The notes: a model not told the origin generated them from the letters alone. Counted from the first letter of the stretch, positions 1 to 7,272 are shown. The stretch is DNA of 18,916 nt from JANSYP01 sp038751255 (GCA_038751255.1 JBCDGN010000073.1:1-18916), one strand, 5' to 3'. A program made the numbers and translations.

Positions 1-326
1 TAATTGTCCAAGCGCTTGAAGCCTTTGGCATAAGATCCGTAAGCCACGCACCGGGTGGAACAGAAGCGTTGCAATCTATGTCCGCATCGCCGGTTCATCT
101 GGTAATCTCAGATTATAATATGCCCGGCATGGATGGGTTGCAGTTGCTACAAACCTTAAGGGCACAAGCAAAGACCAAAGGAACGGGTTTTATCCTCATC
201 ACAGGACGTGCGGACAAGCAACTGATCGAGATGGGCAAAAAACTGGGCATGAACAACTTTCTAAAGAAACCGTTTGAACCTGCGGATCTGCGCAAATGTA
301 TCGAAGCAGTCGTAGGGCGACTTTGA
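1..326 (+). CDS. CheY-like response regulator receiver protein (5' partial)
   Basis: The reading frame is open from the first complete codon (base 3) to TGA at 324-326, so the N-terminus lies outside the window and 107 residues are visible. The visible part is the C-terminal four-fifths of a single receiver domain. It has the phospho-acceptor Asp in SDYNMPGMDG (about visible residue 37), the switch Thr in ILITGR, and the conserved Lys in FLKKPF, followed by the final helix and the stop. No output domain follows, so it looks like a stand-alone CheY/Spo0F-type phosphotransfer protein. The acidic pocket Asp pair expected near the N-terminus cannot be checked. A small unknown gene follows 53 bases downstream on the same strand and may be co-transcribed. 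The receiver family is clear; the partner kinase and pathway cannot be told from the window. Confidence 0.9.
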   Translation, partial: IVQALEAFGIRSVSHAPGGTEALQSMSASPVHLVISDYNMPGMDGLQLLQTLRAQAKTKGTGFILITGRADKQLIEMGKKLGMNNFLKKPFEPADLRKCIEAVVGRL

Positions 327-379
327 ACGGATAAAGAAACAAGGCCATCCTGGGGTGGTGGCCATCGGGGTGAGAGAGT

Positions 380-769
380 ATGGGAAAAAACTTGGCGATT
401 AACACCAGTAATCTGTTGTCTGGTCTCGCACTTGATTGTGAACGGATTCAAAGTGTTATCGGAGGTCTGATTTCTGGGGAAGCCCCGCAAAGCTGCGGAG
501 CGAGCGGACTAAGTATCGATGTGAATAGCATGCGTGAGCTGCAAGGGCTCGATCGCATCGCGCAGCTTCTGCGAGATGTCGCTGCGGTGCAAGACGACCT
601 GGCCGTAAACGGGAATTTGTCTGATGAGAACACCCCACCGAATTCCGTTTATGTTGCCTTGCTAGAAGAGACACGGGTTGCATTGTCTTTGGGTTACCAA
701 ACACTTCCCAGGATAGCTCCGACACTCGATCATACTGACTCAGAGCAAGGCGACTGCATGTTTTTCTAG
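380..769 (+). CDS. Hypothetical protein, 129 aa, downstream of receiver gene
   Basis: The gene is an ATG-started frame of 129 residues ending in TAG, with a purine-rich GAGAGAG just upstream as a plausible ribosome binding site. It follows the receiver gene by 53 bases on the same strand and ends 18 bases before the convergent TerB/J-domain gene. No family is recognised. The middle (about residues 50-80, LQGLDRIAQLLRDVAAVQDDLA and flanks) looks like an amphipathic helix and the rest is polar. There is no signal peptide or membrane segment. It is probably a soluble partner of the receiver protein; that rests only on position. The alternative frames on the opposite strand lack a start context and conserved features. 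Confidence 0.7.
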   Translation: MGKNLAINTSNLLSGLALDCERIQSVIGGLISGEAPQSCGASGLSIDVNSMRELQGLDRIAQLLRDVAAVQDDLAVNGNLSDENTPPNSVYVALLEETRVALSLGYQTLPRIAPTLDHTDSEQGDCMFF

Positions 770-787
770 GCAGCAGGAGTTCAGTGA

Positions 788-1477
788 TTAGCCTTCTGGC
801 TTTTGCGCCTCTTGAATTGAGTGCCAAGCTTTATTGACCGCGATCAATCTGGCTTCAGCGAGACGACGTGCCTCATCGGGAACACCCCTTGCCGCCAGCC
901 GATCAGGATGCGTTTCAAGCACCAGATCATGCCAAAGCTTGCGTATCTCAGGAAGCGGCATGCTCGGTGATGCCCCAAGAACCTCGTACGGATCCGGCGC
1001 TACATTTGGCACAAATCGCGCGCGGAGCTTTCGGAAATCTAGGTCAGCGAGACCGAAAATATCAGCCACATTTTGAAGAAATACATCTTCATCAGGGTGG
1101 TAAGTCCCGTCCGCCATAGCGATGTGAAACAGACCCTCAAGGAGGTCTTTGAGAATATCGTGACCTGTCCCAAACATTGATGAGATGCGTCGCGCATATT
1201 CATCAAAACCCGCCACATCCTGCCGGGCGAGATTAAACACTTTTGCAGCAGAAGCCTCTGCTGCGGGTGGAATATCAAAGACCTCTCGAAATGCGGCGAC
1301 TTCATCTCTGGTCACGCGACCGTCTGCTTTGGCCATCTTTGCGCCCAAGGCGATCACTGCGATTGTGAAACCCACGCTTTTTTCCGGTGGTGTGCGCAGG
1401 CGTTCAAAGACCTGGGCCAGAGACTCTCCCTGGGCCAAAGAAGAAAGTGCGTCGGCAATGCGCGACCATATAGACAT
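788..1477 (-). CDS. TerB/DjlA-like protein with C-terminal J domain
   Basis: This 229-residue protein joins an N-terminal TerB/DjlA-type helical domain (about residues 25-150; acidic repeats KADGRVTRDEVAAF and MADGTYHPDEDVF) to a C-terminal J domain (about 160-229). The J-domain HPD tripeptide that stimulates DnaK ATPase is at residues 190-192. The same order is found in the co-chaperone DjlA, but the N-terminal membrane anchor of DjlA is absent here, so a soluble protein is expected. The start is ATG at 1477, preceded by CAGGCG. It lies 42 bases downstream of the mutase gene on the same strand, with a stem-loop between them, so it may be at the end of that transcript. Its client is unknown. 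A link to mutase folding or activation would be speculation from adjacency. Confidence 0.88.
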   Translation of the reverse strand: MSIWSRIADALSSLAQGESLAQVFERLRTPPEKSVGFTIAVIALGAKMAKADGRVTRDEVAAFREVFDIPPAAEASAAKVFNLARQDVAGFDEYARRISSMFGTGHDILKDLLEGLFHIAMADGTYHPDEDVFLQNVADIFGLADLDFRKLRARFVPNVAPDPYEVLGASPSMPLPEIRKLWHDLVLETHPDRLAARGVPDEARRLAEARLIAVNKAWHSIQEAQKPEG

Positions 1478-1491
1478 AGGCGCCTGCTTAA

Positions 1492-1518
1492 CGGCTCTTA
1501 GCGCCGGAGCAAGAGCCG
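1492..1518 (-). terminator. Stem-loop just after the methylmalonyl-CoA mutase stop
   Basis: A perfect 8-base inverted repeat (CGGCTCTT / AAGAGCCG) with an 11-base loop begins one base after the mutase stop codon. On the minus strand it is not followed by a T tract, so it is not a textbook intrinsic terminator. It may protect the 3' end of the mutase mRNA or reduce read-through into the J-domain gene. Confidence 0.45.
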
Positions 1519-1519
1519 A

Positions 1520-3664
1520 TTACTCAGCGGCAGCGCCGGTGCGCATGTCGCGGATAATCGATAAGATCTGCCGTGCGGCCTCGGGGATGTTCGTGCCTGG
1601 CCCAAAAATCGCTTTGACGCCTGCGGCCTGAAGAAACTCATAGTCCTGTGGTGGGATTACGCCACCGCAAATCACGATGATATCTTCTGCTCCTTGCGAT
1701 CTGAGCGCGTCAATTAGTTGAGGCGCCAGAGTCTTATGCCCCGCAGCCTGCGATGAGATTCCGACAACGTGCACATCATTGTCGATGGCATCCTGTGCGG
1801 CTTCCATAGGGGTCTGAAAGAGCGGTCCCACATCCACATCAAATCCAATATCGGCAAAGGCGGTCGCAATCACTTTTGCTCCGCGATCATGCCCGTCCTG
1901 ACCCATCTTCACCACCAGCATCCGGGGGCGCCGTCCTTCGGATTCAGCGAAACTCTCAATGTCTCTTTGGATCGCCGCAAAGCCATCATCGCCTTCATAG
2001 GCAGCGCCATAGACGCCTGCGAGCGTCTTCACTTCTGCCCGATGCCGTCCAAAAACCTTTTCCATCGCCATCGAAATCTCTCCGACACTGGCCCGCATCC
2101 GCGCGGCCTCAACGGCTGCTTCCAATAAATTTCCACCATCGCGCGCGCGATCTTCCAACGCTTTTAGCGCGCGCTGCATTGCCGCCTCATCTCGGGTCTT
2201 GCGAATGTCGGCGAGCCGCATAACTTGAGCCTCGCGCACCGCGGCATTGTCGATCTCTAAGATCTCGATGGGGTCTTCTTTGTCCTTGCGGTATTTGTTG
2301 ACGCCCACGATCACTTCCTCGCCGCGATCGATCTTGGCCTGACGTTGCGCTGCGGTTTCTTCAATCCGCAGCTTCGGCATGCCAGACGCAACCGCCTCAG
2401 TCATGCCTCCCAAAGCTTCAACCTCTTCGATCAGTGCCCAAGCACTATCGGCAAGCTCCGCCGTGAGCGCCTCGACATAGTAAGACCCGGCGAGTGGGTC
2501 GACGACCTTTGTCACTCCGGTTTCTTCTTGAAGGATCAACTGCGTGTTTCGCGCGATCCGCGCCGCGAATTCTGTCGGCAACGCAATAGCTTCGTCCAAG
2601 GCGTTTGTGTGCAACGATTGCGTTCCACCGAGCACCGCACTCATCGCCTCATACGCGGTCCGCACCACATTGTTGTAGGGGTCCTGTTCCTGCAAGCTCA
2701 CGCCTGAGGTTTGACAATGGGTGCGCAGCATTTTCGACCGGGGGTCTTTTGCCCCGAACTCCGTCATGATCCGGTGCCACAGCAACCGCGCCGCACGCAG
2801 CTGTGCCGACTCCATGAAAAAATTCATGCCGATCGCAAAGAAGAAAGACAGGCGCCCTGCGAAAGCGTCCACATCCATGCCGCGCGCGATAGCAGCGCGG
2901 ACATATTCCCGCCCATCAGCCAAGGTGAAGGCGAGTTCTTGCACCAAATTCGCACCAGCCTCTTGCATATGGTAGCCCGAGATGGAGATCGAATTGAACT
3001 TGGGCATCTCGGCGGCGGTGTATTCGATGATGTCGGCGATGATCCGCATGGAGGGCTCCGGCGGATAAATATAGGTGTTGCGCACCATAAACTCTTTCAG
3101 GATGTCGTTTTGGATCGTGCCTGAAAGCAGCGATTTATCGTGGCCCTGCTCTTCTCCGGTGACGATGAAATTTGCCAAGATCGGGATCACAGCACCGTTC
3201 ATGGTCATGGAAACCGAGACTTTGTCGAGCGGGATGCCATTGAAGAGGATTTTCATATCCTCAACGCTGTCGATTGCCACGCCCGCTTTTCCAACATCGC
3301 CCAAAACACGTTCGTGGTCGCTGTCATAGCCTCGATGGGTTGCCAAATCGAAGGCGACTGACACGCCCTGCTGCCCAGCATCAAGCGCTTTGCGGTAAAA
3401 AGCATTGCTTTCTTCGGCCGTGGAAAACCCGGCATATTGGCGAATGGTCCAGGGGCGACCCGCATACATTGTTGATCTGACCCCTCGCGTGAAGGGGGCT
3501 GTCCCTGGCAAACTGCCAAGGTGGTGGAGCGGCTCCAAATCGGCCTCAGTATAGAGCGGTTTGACGTCGATCCCTTCGAGCGTGGTCCAGGTCAAGTCCT
3601 CTAGCGGTCGGCCGCGCAGTTCTTTTTCGGCGCGGGTTTTCCAGTCTTCCAGATCATCGCTCAT
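1520..3664 (-). CDS. scpA: Methylmalonyl-CoA mutase (single-chain, B12-dependent)
   Basis: This enzyme interconverts (R)-methylmalonyl-CoA and succinyl-CoA with adenosylcobalamin, the last step of propionyl-CoA assimilation. The 714-residue chain has the full family layout. An N-terminal substrate-binding barrel carries PFTRGVRSTMYAGRPWTIRQ (about 57-76) and RGYDSDH (111-117). A C-terminal cobalamin domain (about 580-710) has the base-off signature DGHDRG, with the cobalt-coordinating His at about 592. It is the homodimer-type large subunit; no separate small subunit is present. The frame extends 19 codons upstream, but MSDDLEDWK at 3664 fits the family and has an AAGGA ahead of it. A divergent DUF4174 gene lies upstream and a J-domain gene downstream. 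No MeaB-type G-protein chaperone and no methylmalonyl-CoA epimerase lie in the window. The assignment is secure. Confidence 0.97.
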   Translation of the reverse strand: MSDDLEDWKTRAEKELRGRPLEDLTWTTLEGIDVKPLYTEADLEPLHHLGSLPGTAPFTRGVRSTMYAGRPWTIRQYAGFSTAEESNAFYRKALDAGQQGVSVAFDLATHRGYDSDHERVLGDVGKAGVAIDSVEDMKILFNGIPLDKVSVSMTMNGAVIPILANFIVTGEEQGHDKSLLSGTIQNDILKEFMVRNTYIYPPEPSMRIIADIIEYTAAEMPKFNSISISGYHMQEAGANLVQELAFTLADGREYVRAAIARGMDVDAFAGRLSFFFAIGMNFFMESAQLRAARLLWHRIMTEFGAKDPRSKMLRTHCQTSGVSLQEQDPYNNVVRTAYEAMSAVLGGTQSLHTNALDEAIALPTEFAARIARNTQLILQEETGVTKVVDPLAGSYYVEALTAELADSAWALIEEVEALGGMTEAVASGMPKLRIEETAAQRQAKIDRGEEVIVGVNKYRKDKEDPIEILEIDNAAVREAQVMRLADIRKTRDEAAMQRALKALEDRARDGGNLLEAAVEAARMRASVGEISMAMEKVFGRHRAEVKTLAGVYGAAYEGDDGFAAIQRDIESFAESEGRRPRMLVVKMGQDGHDRGAKVIATAFADIGFDVDVGPLFQTPMEAAQDAIDNDVHVVGISSQAAGHKTLAPQLIDALRSQGAEDIIVICGGVIPPQDYEFLQAAGVKAIFGPGTNIPEAARQILSIIRDMRTGAAAE

Positions 3665-3816
3665 GGGCGGCCATCCTTGGGTTGATCGAGAGAGCTTTTG
3701 GCATAAGCGATTGCCAATCATTGACGCGACGCAATGGGCTGGGCGGATAAAAAAACCTGTGAACCGCAGCCCTTTGGGTCTTCGCCTTCTGTGAAGCGCC
3801 GCCTATATCTGAACCG

Positions 3817-4281
3817 ATGAGGGTTCCAATGATACCAATGCGCGTGATGCTCTTGCTGGCGGTGTTTGCTTTTGCCAGTTGGGCAGAATTCGCGCCCGCC
3901 GATGACACACAGAGTCTGGTGACCGAGGCTGACAGTCTTGAGCCGTTTTTATGGACGGCAAGACCGGTCGTTGTCTTTGCGGACACGCCCAATGATCCGC
4001 GCTTTATCAAACAGATGGAATTGTTGGAAGCCGACCAAGCGGCCCTGCTGGACCGTGACGTAGTGGTTTTGGTCGACACCGATCCTGATGCGCGCAGCGA
4101 CATCCGCCAGCAACTCCGACCGCGCGGGTTCCAGCTTGCTTTGATCGGAAAAGATGGCCGGGTAGAGCTGCGCAAACCCGCGCCCTGGTCGGTGCGGGAA
4201 ATCTCTCGCAGTATCGACAAAATGCCGCTGCGCCGACAGGAAATTCGTGATCGCAGTGCTGCCAGCGCGGGCTCGGGGTAA
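3817..4281 (+). CDS. DUF4174 family periplasmic protein
   Basis: The protein has 154 residues. A cleavable signal peptide is likely (about residues 1-28, hydrophobic VMLLLAVFAFASWAEF), so it should be periplasmic. The mature part matches the DUF4174 pattern: FLWTARPVVVFADTPNDPRF, then RDVVVLVDTDPDA, RPRGFQLALIGKDGRVELRKPAPW and SIDKMPLRRQE. The alternating beta/alpha layout resembles a thioredoxin-like fold, but no CXXC motif is present, so a redox role is not supported. The first ATG (3817) is used; in-frame ATGs at residues 5 and 8 could also start it. It is divergent from the mutase and converges on pccA with a 42-base gap. Its function is unknown. The family is recognised from memory of its conserved sequence pattern. 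Confidence 0.85.
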   Translation: MRVPMIPMRVMLLLAVFAFASWAEFAPADDTQSLVTEADSLEPFLWTARPVVVFADTPNDPRFIKQMELLEADQAALLDRDVVVLVDTDPDARSDIRQQLRPRGFQLALIGKDGRVELRKPAPWSVREISRSIDKMPLRRQEIRDRSAASAGSG

Positions 4282-4323
4282 TACGGCACACGGGTCATAG
4301 CAGGTTGATTGCGCCGACCCATC

Positions 4324-6357
4324 TCATTCAAACTCCAAAATAACGTCGTCCACCGCCAAACTGTCACCGGCGCCGGCGTTGATTTTGGCGACCACGCCTT
4401 TCTTTTCGGCGCGGAGAATGTTTTCCATCTTCATCGCCTCGACGGTGCAGAGAGCTTGGCCTTCCTGGACCTCTTCGCCAACGGCAACATTGATCTTCAC
4501 AATCAGCCCCGGCATGGGGCAAAGCAGCATCTTTGAAGTATCCGGAGGCAGCTTTTCCGGCATAATTGCGGCGAGTTCTGCCTGGCGCGGCGTATAGATA
4601 CGAAGGATCAGATCTGCACCACGGGTTCGGATCCGATAACCGCCAGTAGATTGGTCAACCTTCAAAACCAACGGGGTGCCGTCGACCTCAAATCGCGCCA
4701 GACTGTCCCCTGGGGTCCAGTCACTTGCCACGCGATAGCTGGTGCTGGTTTCTGTCAATATGACTGTCGAGCCTTCGGGATCAGCGTCAATCGCGACTGG
4801 GATCTTTCGACCGGCCGCCAGAACGACAAAGTTGCGCCCGACCATGCGTTCATGATTGTCCATACGCCCCGAGATGCGGGCGCGCCGGATCTCATCGACC
4901 CGGTAAAGCGCCGCGACAGCCGCCACGACTTTATCGAGTTCTGCCGCTTCTAACGTGACACCTTGGAAACCATCTGGATATTCTTCGGCGATGAAGGCTG
5001 TAGTGATCTCGCCCGAGACAAAGCGGGGATGGTCATATACCGCGGATAGGAAGGGTAAATTGTGACCGATGCCCTCAACTTCGAACCCATCTAGCGCGGC
5101 ACGCATCGCCTCAATCGCACGATCCCGATCCGGCGCCCATGTGCAGAGTTTCGCGATCATCGGATCGTAATACATACTGATCTCACCGCCCTCATAGACA
5201 CCGGTATCATTGCGCAGCACGGTTTCTCCGGCAGCACTCGGAGCAGTTCCTGGCGCGTAAGCTTCGGTCTCACTCGGGGGACGATATCTTGTCAGACGCC
5301 CTATCGAAGGTAAGAAATTGCGATAGGGGTCTTCGGCATAGAGGCGGCTTTCCAAGGCCCAGCCGGTGAGCGTCACATCGTCTTGGCGTAGCTTGAGAGG
5401 CTCACCATTGGCCACACGGATCATTTGCTCAACCAGATCGACACCCGTGATCAACTCCGTCACCGGATGCTCCACCTGAAGTCGGGTGTTCATCTCAAGG
5501 AAATAGAAGTTCTTGTCACCATCGACGATGAATTCCACCGTCCCAGCGCTGGTATAGCCAACCGCCTTTGCCAATGCGACCGCTTGCTCTCCCATTGCCT
5601 TGCGGGTTGCCTCATCCAGGAAGGGCGACGGAGCTTCTTCGATAACCTTTTGATTGCGGCGTTGGATGGAACATTCCCGCTCACCCAGATAAATCGCATT
5701 GCCATGGGCGTCGGCGAGCACCTGGATCTCAATATGTCGCGGCTGCGTGACAAATTTTTCGATAAAGATCCGATCATCGCCAAAGCTGCTGGCCGCTTCA
5801 TTCTTAGAGGATTGGAAACCTTCGCGCGCTTCGTCCTCATTCCAGGCTATCCGCATGCCTTTCCCGCCGCCGCCAGCAGAGGCTTTGATCATTACCGGAT
5901 AGCCAATTTCAGCACTGATCTTCACCGCATCATCGGCATCCTCAATCAACCCCATATAACCCGGTACGGTGCTCACATTGGCGTCTTGAGCGATCTTCTT
6001 GGAGGTGATCTTGTCCCCCATGCTCTCGATTGCGCCTTTGGGCGGCCCGACAAAGGCAATGCCAGCGGTTTCCAACGCCTCGGCGAATTTAGGGTTCTCT
6101 GACAAAAAGCCATAGCCCGGATGGACCGCCTCGGCACCGCTTTGCTTGATCGCCTCCATGATCTTATCGATCACGATATAGGATTGGTTTGCGGGCGGCG
6201 GCCCGATATGGATCGCCTCATCCGCCATTTTCACATGTAACGCCTGGGCATCTGCATCAGAGTACACTGCAACAGTGGCGATGCCCATCTTCCGCGCAGT
6301 CTTGATGACACGGCATGCTATCTCGCCCCGATTGGCGATCAGGAGCTTCTTGAACAT
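4324..6357 (-). CDS. pccA: Propionyl-CoA carboxylase alpha subunit (biotin carboxylase + biotin carrier)
   Basis: The alpha subunit of PCC carboxylates its own biotin with ATP and bicarbonate and hands CO2 to the beta subunit, which makes methylmalonyl-CoA. The 677-residue chain starts with the biotin carboxylase motif KLLIANRGEIACR (4-16). It has the ATP-grasp glycine loop GGGGKG (162-167) and the carboxylase signature EMNTRLQVEHPVTE (288-301). At the C-terminus is the biotin carrier domain EAMKME with the biotinylated Lys at about 643. Length is normal for PccA. The start at 6357 is fixed by the motif and by AAGAGGA eight bases upstream. The frame also runs 49 codons further up, but that part looks non-coding. 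It is last in the pccB-pccA direction, separated from the preceding gene by a structured 313-base leader that may regulate its translation. PCC-type rather than acetyl- or methylcrotonyl-CoA carboxylase is inferred from pccB and the mutase nearby. Confidence 0.96.
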   Translation of the reverse strand: MFKKLLIANRGEIACRVIKTARKMGIATVAVYSDADAQALHVKMADEAIHIGPPPANQSYIVIDKIMEAIKQSGAEAVHPGYGFLSENPKFAEALETAGIAFVGPPKGAIESMGDKITSKKIAQDANVSTVPGYMGLIEDADDAVKISAEIGYPVMIKASAGGGGKGMRIAWNEDEAREGFQSSKNEAASSFGDDRIFIEKFVTQPRHIEIQVLADAHGNAIYLGERECSIQRRNQKVIEEAPSPFLDEATRKAMGEQAVALAKAVGYTSAGTVEFIVDGDKNFYFLEMNTRLQVEHPVTELITGVDLVEQMIRVANGEPLKLRQDDVTLTGWALESRLYAEDPYRNFLPSIGRLTRYRPPSETEAYAPGTAPSAAGETVLRNDTGVYEGGEISMYYDPMIAKLCTWAPDRDRAIEAMRAALDGFEVEGIGHNLPFLSAVYDHPRFVSGEITTAFIAEEYPDGFQGVTLEAAELDKVVAAVAALYRVDEIRRARISGRMDNHERMVGRNFVVLAAGRKIPVAIDADPEGSTVILTETSTSYRVASDWTPGDSLARFEVDGTPLVLKVDQSTGGYRIRTRGADLILRIYTPRQAELAAIMPEKLPPDTSKMLLCPMPGLIVKINVAVGEEVQEGQALCTVEAMKMENILRAEKKGVVAKINAGAGDSLAVDDVILEFE

Positions 6358-6365
6358 GTGTAGTC

Positions 6366-6455
6366 CTCTTGGCGTTTGGCAGTCAGGCCGACATCGATGG
6401 GGATCGCCAAGAGCTCTGGCGCGGCGAAATAGCTTCCCCAGTGAAGGCCTTGGCG
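6366..6455 (-). promoter_or_regulatory. Possible switch: alternative pairings that hide or free the pccA Shine-Dalgarno
   Basis: In the pccA mRNA the segment CGCCAAGAG (6374 down to 6366) contains most of the Shine-Dalgarno. It is perfectly complementary, over 9 bases, to CTCTTGGCG (6413 down to 6405), with a 30-base loop between them; this fold would hide the ribosome site. A third segment, CGCCAAGG (6455 down to 6448), can pair with the same CTCTTGGCG over about 7 Watson-Crick pairs plus one G-U, which would free the site. The three segments are direct observations. A regulatory switch, its ligand or its temperature response are inference. No known riboswitch class is recognised. Confidence 0.4.
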
Positions 6456-6469
6456 TGTGGCAACGGTGG

Positions 6470-6499
6470 AAAAAAAAGCCCGGACACACTGGCCCGGGT
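6470..6499 (-). terminator. Intrinsic terminator or attenuator ahead of pccA
   Basis: On the minus strand a CCCGG / CCGGG stem (about 6494-6498 with 6479-6483, roughly 10-base loop) is followed after one base by eight consecutive T (6477 down to 6470). The stem is short but all G-C. It lies downstream of the 6671-7042 gene and upstream of pccA. It would end or attenuate the pccB-side transcript and imply a separate promoter, or conditional read-through, for pccA. Confidence 0.55.
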
Positions 6500-6670
6500 C
6501 GCACGAAGCAGAAGATGACTTAGCAAAACTCACAAGCGGCTTCAGTACAGCGCTGAAACCATGTTCTGACGCTGTCTCTATTAGGTCGTCGATATAAATC
6601 AATTCGCTGTTCGGCAGATTTTGCTTAGTGGCGAAGCTTCGCCGCACCAACTGAGGATCACCTCGCCCAT

Positions 6671-7042
6671 TCATCGGCCTAAAGGCGCCCCCTCGCCGGA
6701 CAGGAACGCCGCTGGAAAGGAAATCTCCGCTTTTTGTCGATCAATGCGAAGCAGTGATTCGTAGCTTTCGGGATCAAATGGGTCCTCGGCAGGGATCACT
6801 TCCCGCTCGAACAACCACGACAAACGCCCAGCATCCAAGTTGCCCCGAACGAACTCCTCTTCACCGAAATGAGCCCAGAGCGCCGCCATAAAGCCCGCGT
6901 CGGCGGCCTTGTCTTTGTGTTTTCGGTCCGCGTAACGCTTTCGCGCCACCAGGGGTGTCACCCCCTTTGGATTGGGTCGTCGTATGACGAATTGGTAGTC
7001 CGTGCCAGGCAGACGACCTGGAAATCCGCGATGTTTCAGCAT
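6671..7042 (-). CDS. Conserved-looking hypothetical protein, 123 aa, between pccB and pccA
   Basis: This frame of 123 residues starts at ATG 7042 and ends at TGA 6671. It is basic at the N-terminus (RKRYADRKHKDKAAD, about residues 34-48) and acidic toward the C-terminus (EREVIPAEDPFDPESYESL). It has no signal peptide or membrane segment, so it is likely cytoplasmic. Residues 49-72 (AGFMAALWAHFGEEEFVRGNLDAG) look helical and well ordered. It follows the small lipoprotein gene by 45 bases on the same strand and precedes the pccA leader. No domain family is recognised. I have the impression that genes of this type recur between pccB and pccA in roseobacters, but that cannot be checked here. A role in carboxylase assembly or regulation would be guilt by association only. 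Confidence 0.75.
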   Translation of the reverse strand: MLKHRGFPGRLPGTDYQFVIRRPNPKGVTPLVARKRYADRKHKDKAADAGFMAALWAHFGEEEFVRGNLDAGRLSWLFEREVIPAEDPFDPESYESLLRIDRQKAEISFPAAFLSGEGAPLGR

Positions 7043-7087
7043 GGCCGCGCGCCCCTGACCAAAGGAGCGCGACCAGCTTGTCGGCTG

Positions 7088-7213
7088 TTAAAGCTTACCG
7101 GTGAACTCTGGCTCTGGCTCCACGATGATGATCTCTTCAGGCTCCTCTTGCGCGCAACCAGCGATGAGGGTGACCAAACCAAGCACAATGAGAAGTTTAT
7201 AGAAAATAGACAT
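7088..7213 (-). CDS. Small lipoprotein, 41 aa, in the pcc gene cluster
   Basis: A short frame encodes 41 residues, beginning MSIFYKLLIVLGLVTLIAGC. It shows a complete lipoprotein signal: one Lys, a hydrophobic core, and the lipobox LIAGC with the lipidated Cys at residue 20. After processing only about 22 residues remain, acidic and proline-rich (QEEPEEIIIVEPEPEFTGKL). The start is well supported by AAAGGAGAG five bases before the ATG and by a candidate promoter just upstream. Residue +2 after the Cys is Gln, not Asp, so under the E. coli rule outer-membrane sorting would be expected. It lies 45 bases upstream of the 123-aa gene and 139 bases after the preceding 120-aa gene. Function is unknown. 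Genes this short are often missed by automatic gene calling. Confidence 0.85.
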   Translation of the reverse strand: MSIFYKLLIVLGLVTLIAGCAQEEPEEIIIVEPEPEFTGKL

Positions 7214-7242
7214 GGAACTCTCCTTTCAGCTTTGAGACCCCC

Positions 7243-7272
7243 ATCATCAGAGCCATAGAGGGGTTTCGTCAA
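7243..7272 (-). promoter_or_regulatory. Candidate sigma-70-type promoter for the small lipoprotein gene
   Basis: On the minus strand TTGACG (7272-7267) is followed after 18 bases by GATGAT (7248-7243), giving a good -35 and a fair -10 element. Transcription would begin about 20 bases before the lipoprotein start codon. The -35 overlaps one arm of a 10-base inverted repeat. This is prediction from pattern only. Confidence 0.35.

Larger units (their letters stand above)
6358..6670 (-). other. 313-base non-coding leader upstream of pccA with several RNA structures
   Basis: There is no convincing gene between 6358 and 6670. Read on the minus strand it holds a 14-base palindrome (6630-6643, GGCGAAGCTTCGCC) and a hairpin with 8-pair arms (6553-6560 and 6538-6545, one G-U pair, 7-base loop). 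A near-perfect long-range pairing of about 11 bases lies between 6618-6629 and 6518-6529 (ACTAAGCAAAA with TTTTGCTAAGT). Next come a terminator-like hairpin with T8 (6470-6498) and then the SD-pairing segments of pccA. It could be the 3' UTR of the upstream gene plus an attenuator, or a small RNA with its own terminator. A 111-codon frame (6339-6674) runs through all of this and is not believed. Confidence 0.55.

Noticed and set aside
342..363. Hairpin GGCCA...TGGCC between the receiver gene and the 129-aa gene
   Set aside because: The stem is short, has a bulge and no T tract, and it lies just before a ribosome site. It could be chance and does not support a terminator.
3665..3816. Cobalamin riboswitch ahead of methylmalonyl-CoA mutase
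   Set aside because: The gap is only about 150 bases and no B12-box-like or multi-helix structure was recognised. No TTTGCAAA box is present there either.
4292..4320. GGGTC/GACCC inverted repeat between the convergent DUF4174 and pccA genes
   Set aside because: Only five pairs with a 19-base loop and no T run; too weak to call a terminator.
3654..4367. 237-codon minus-strand frame overlapping DUF4174 and the mutase start
   Set aside because: It lies antisense to the well-supported DUF4174 gene and overlaps the ends of both neighbours; no domain or signal is visible.
5425..6102. 225-codon plus-strand frame opposite pccA
   Set aside because: Shadow frame of the biotin carboxylase coding sequence; GC-rich genes commonly leave long antisense frames. 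The sense strand carries clear catalytic motifs.
6339..6674. 111-codon frame on the minus strand between the 123-aa gene and pccA, starting in an ATGA overlap
   Set aside because: It runs through the terminator-like hairpin and T8 and into the pccA start, has no recognisable domain, and its composition does not look coding. The region is better explained as a leader or 3' UTR.
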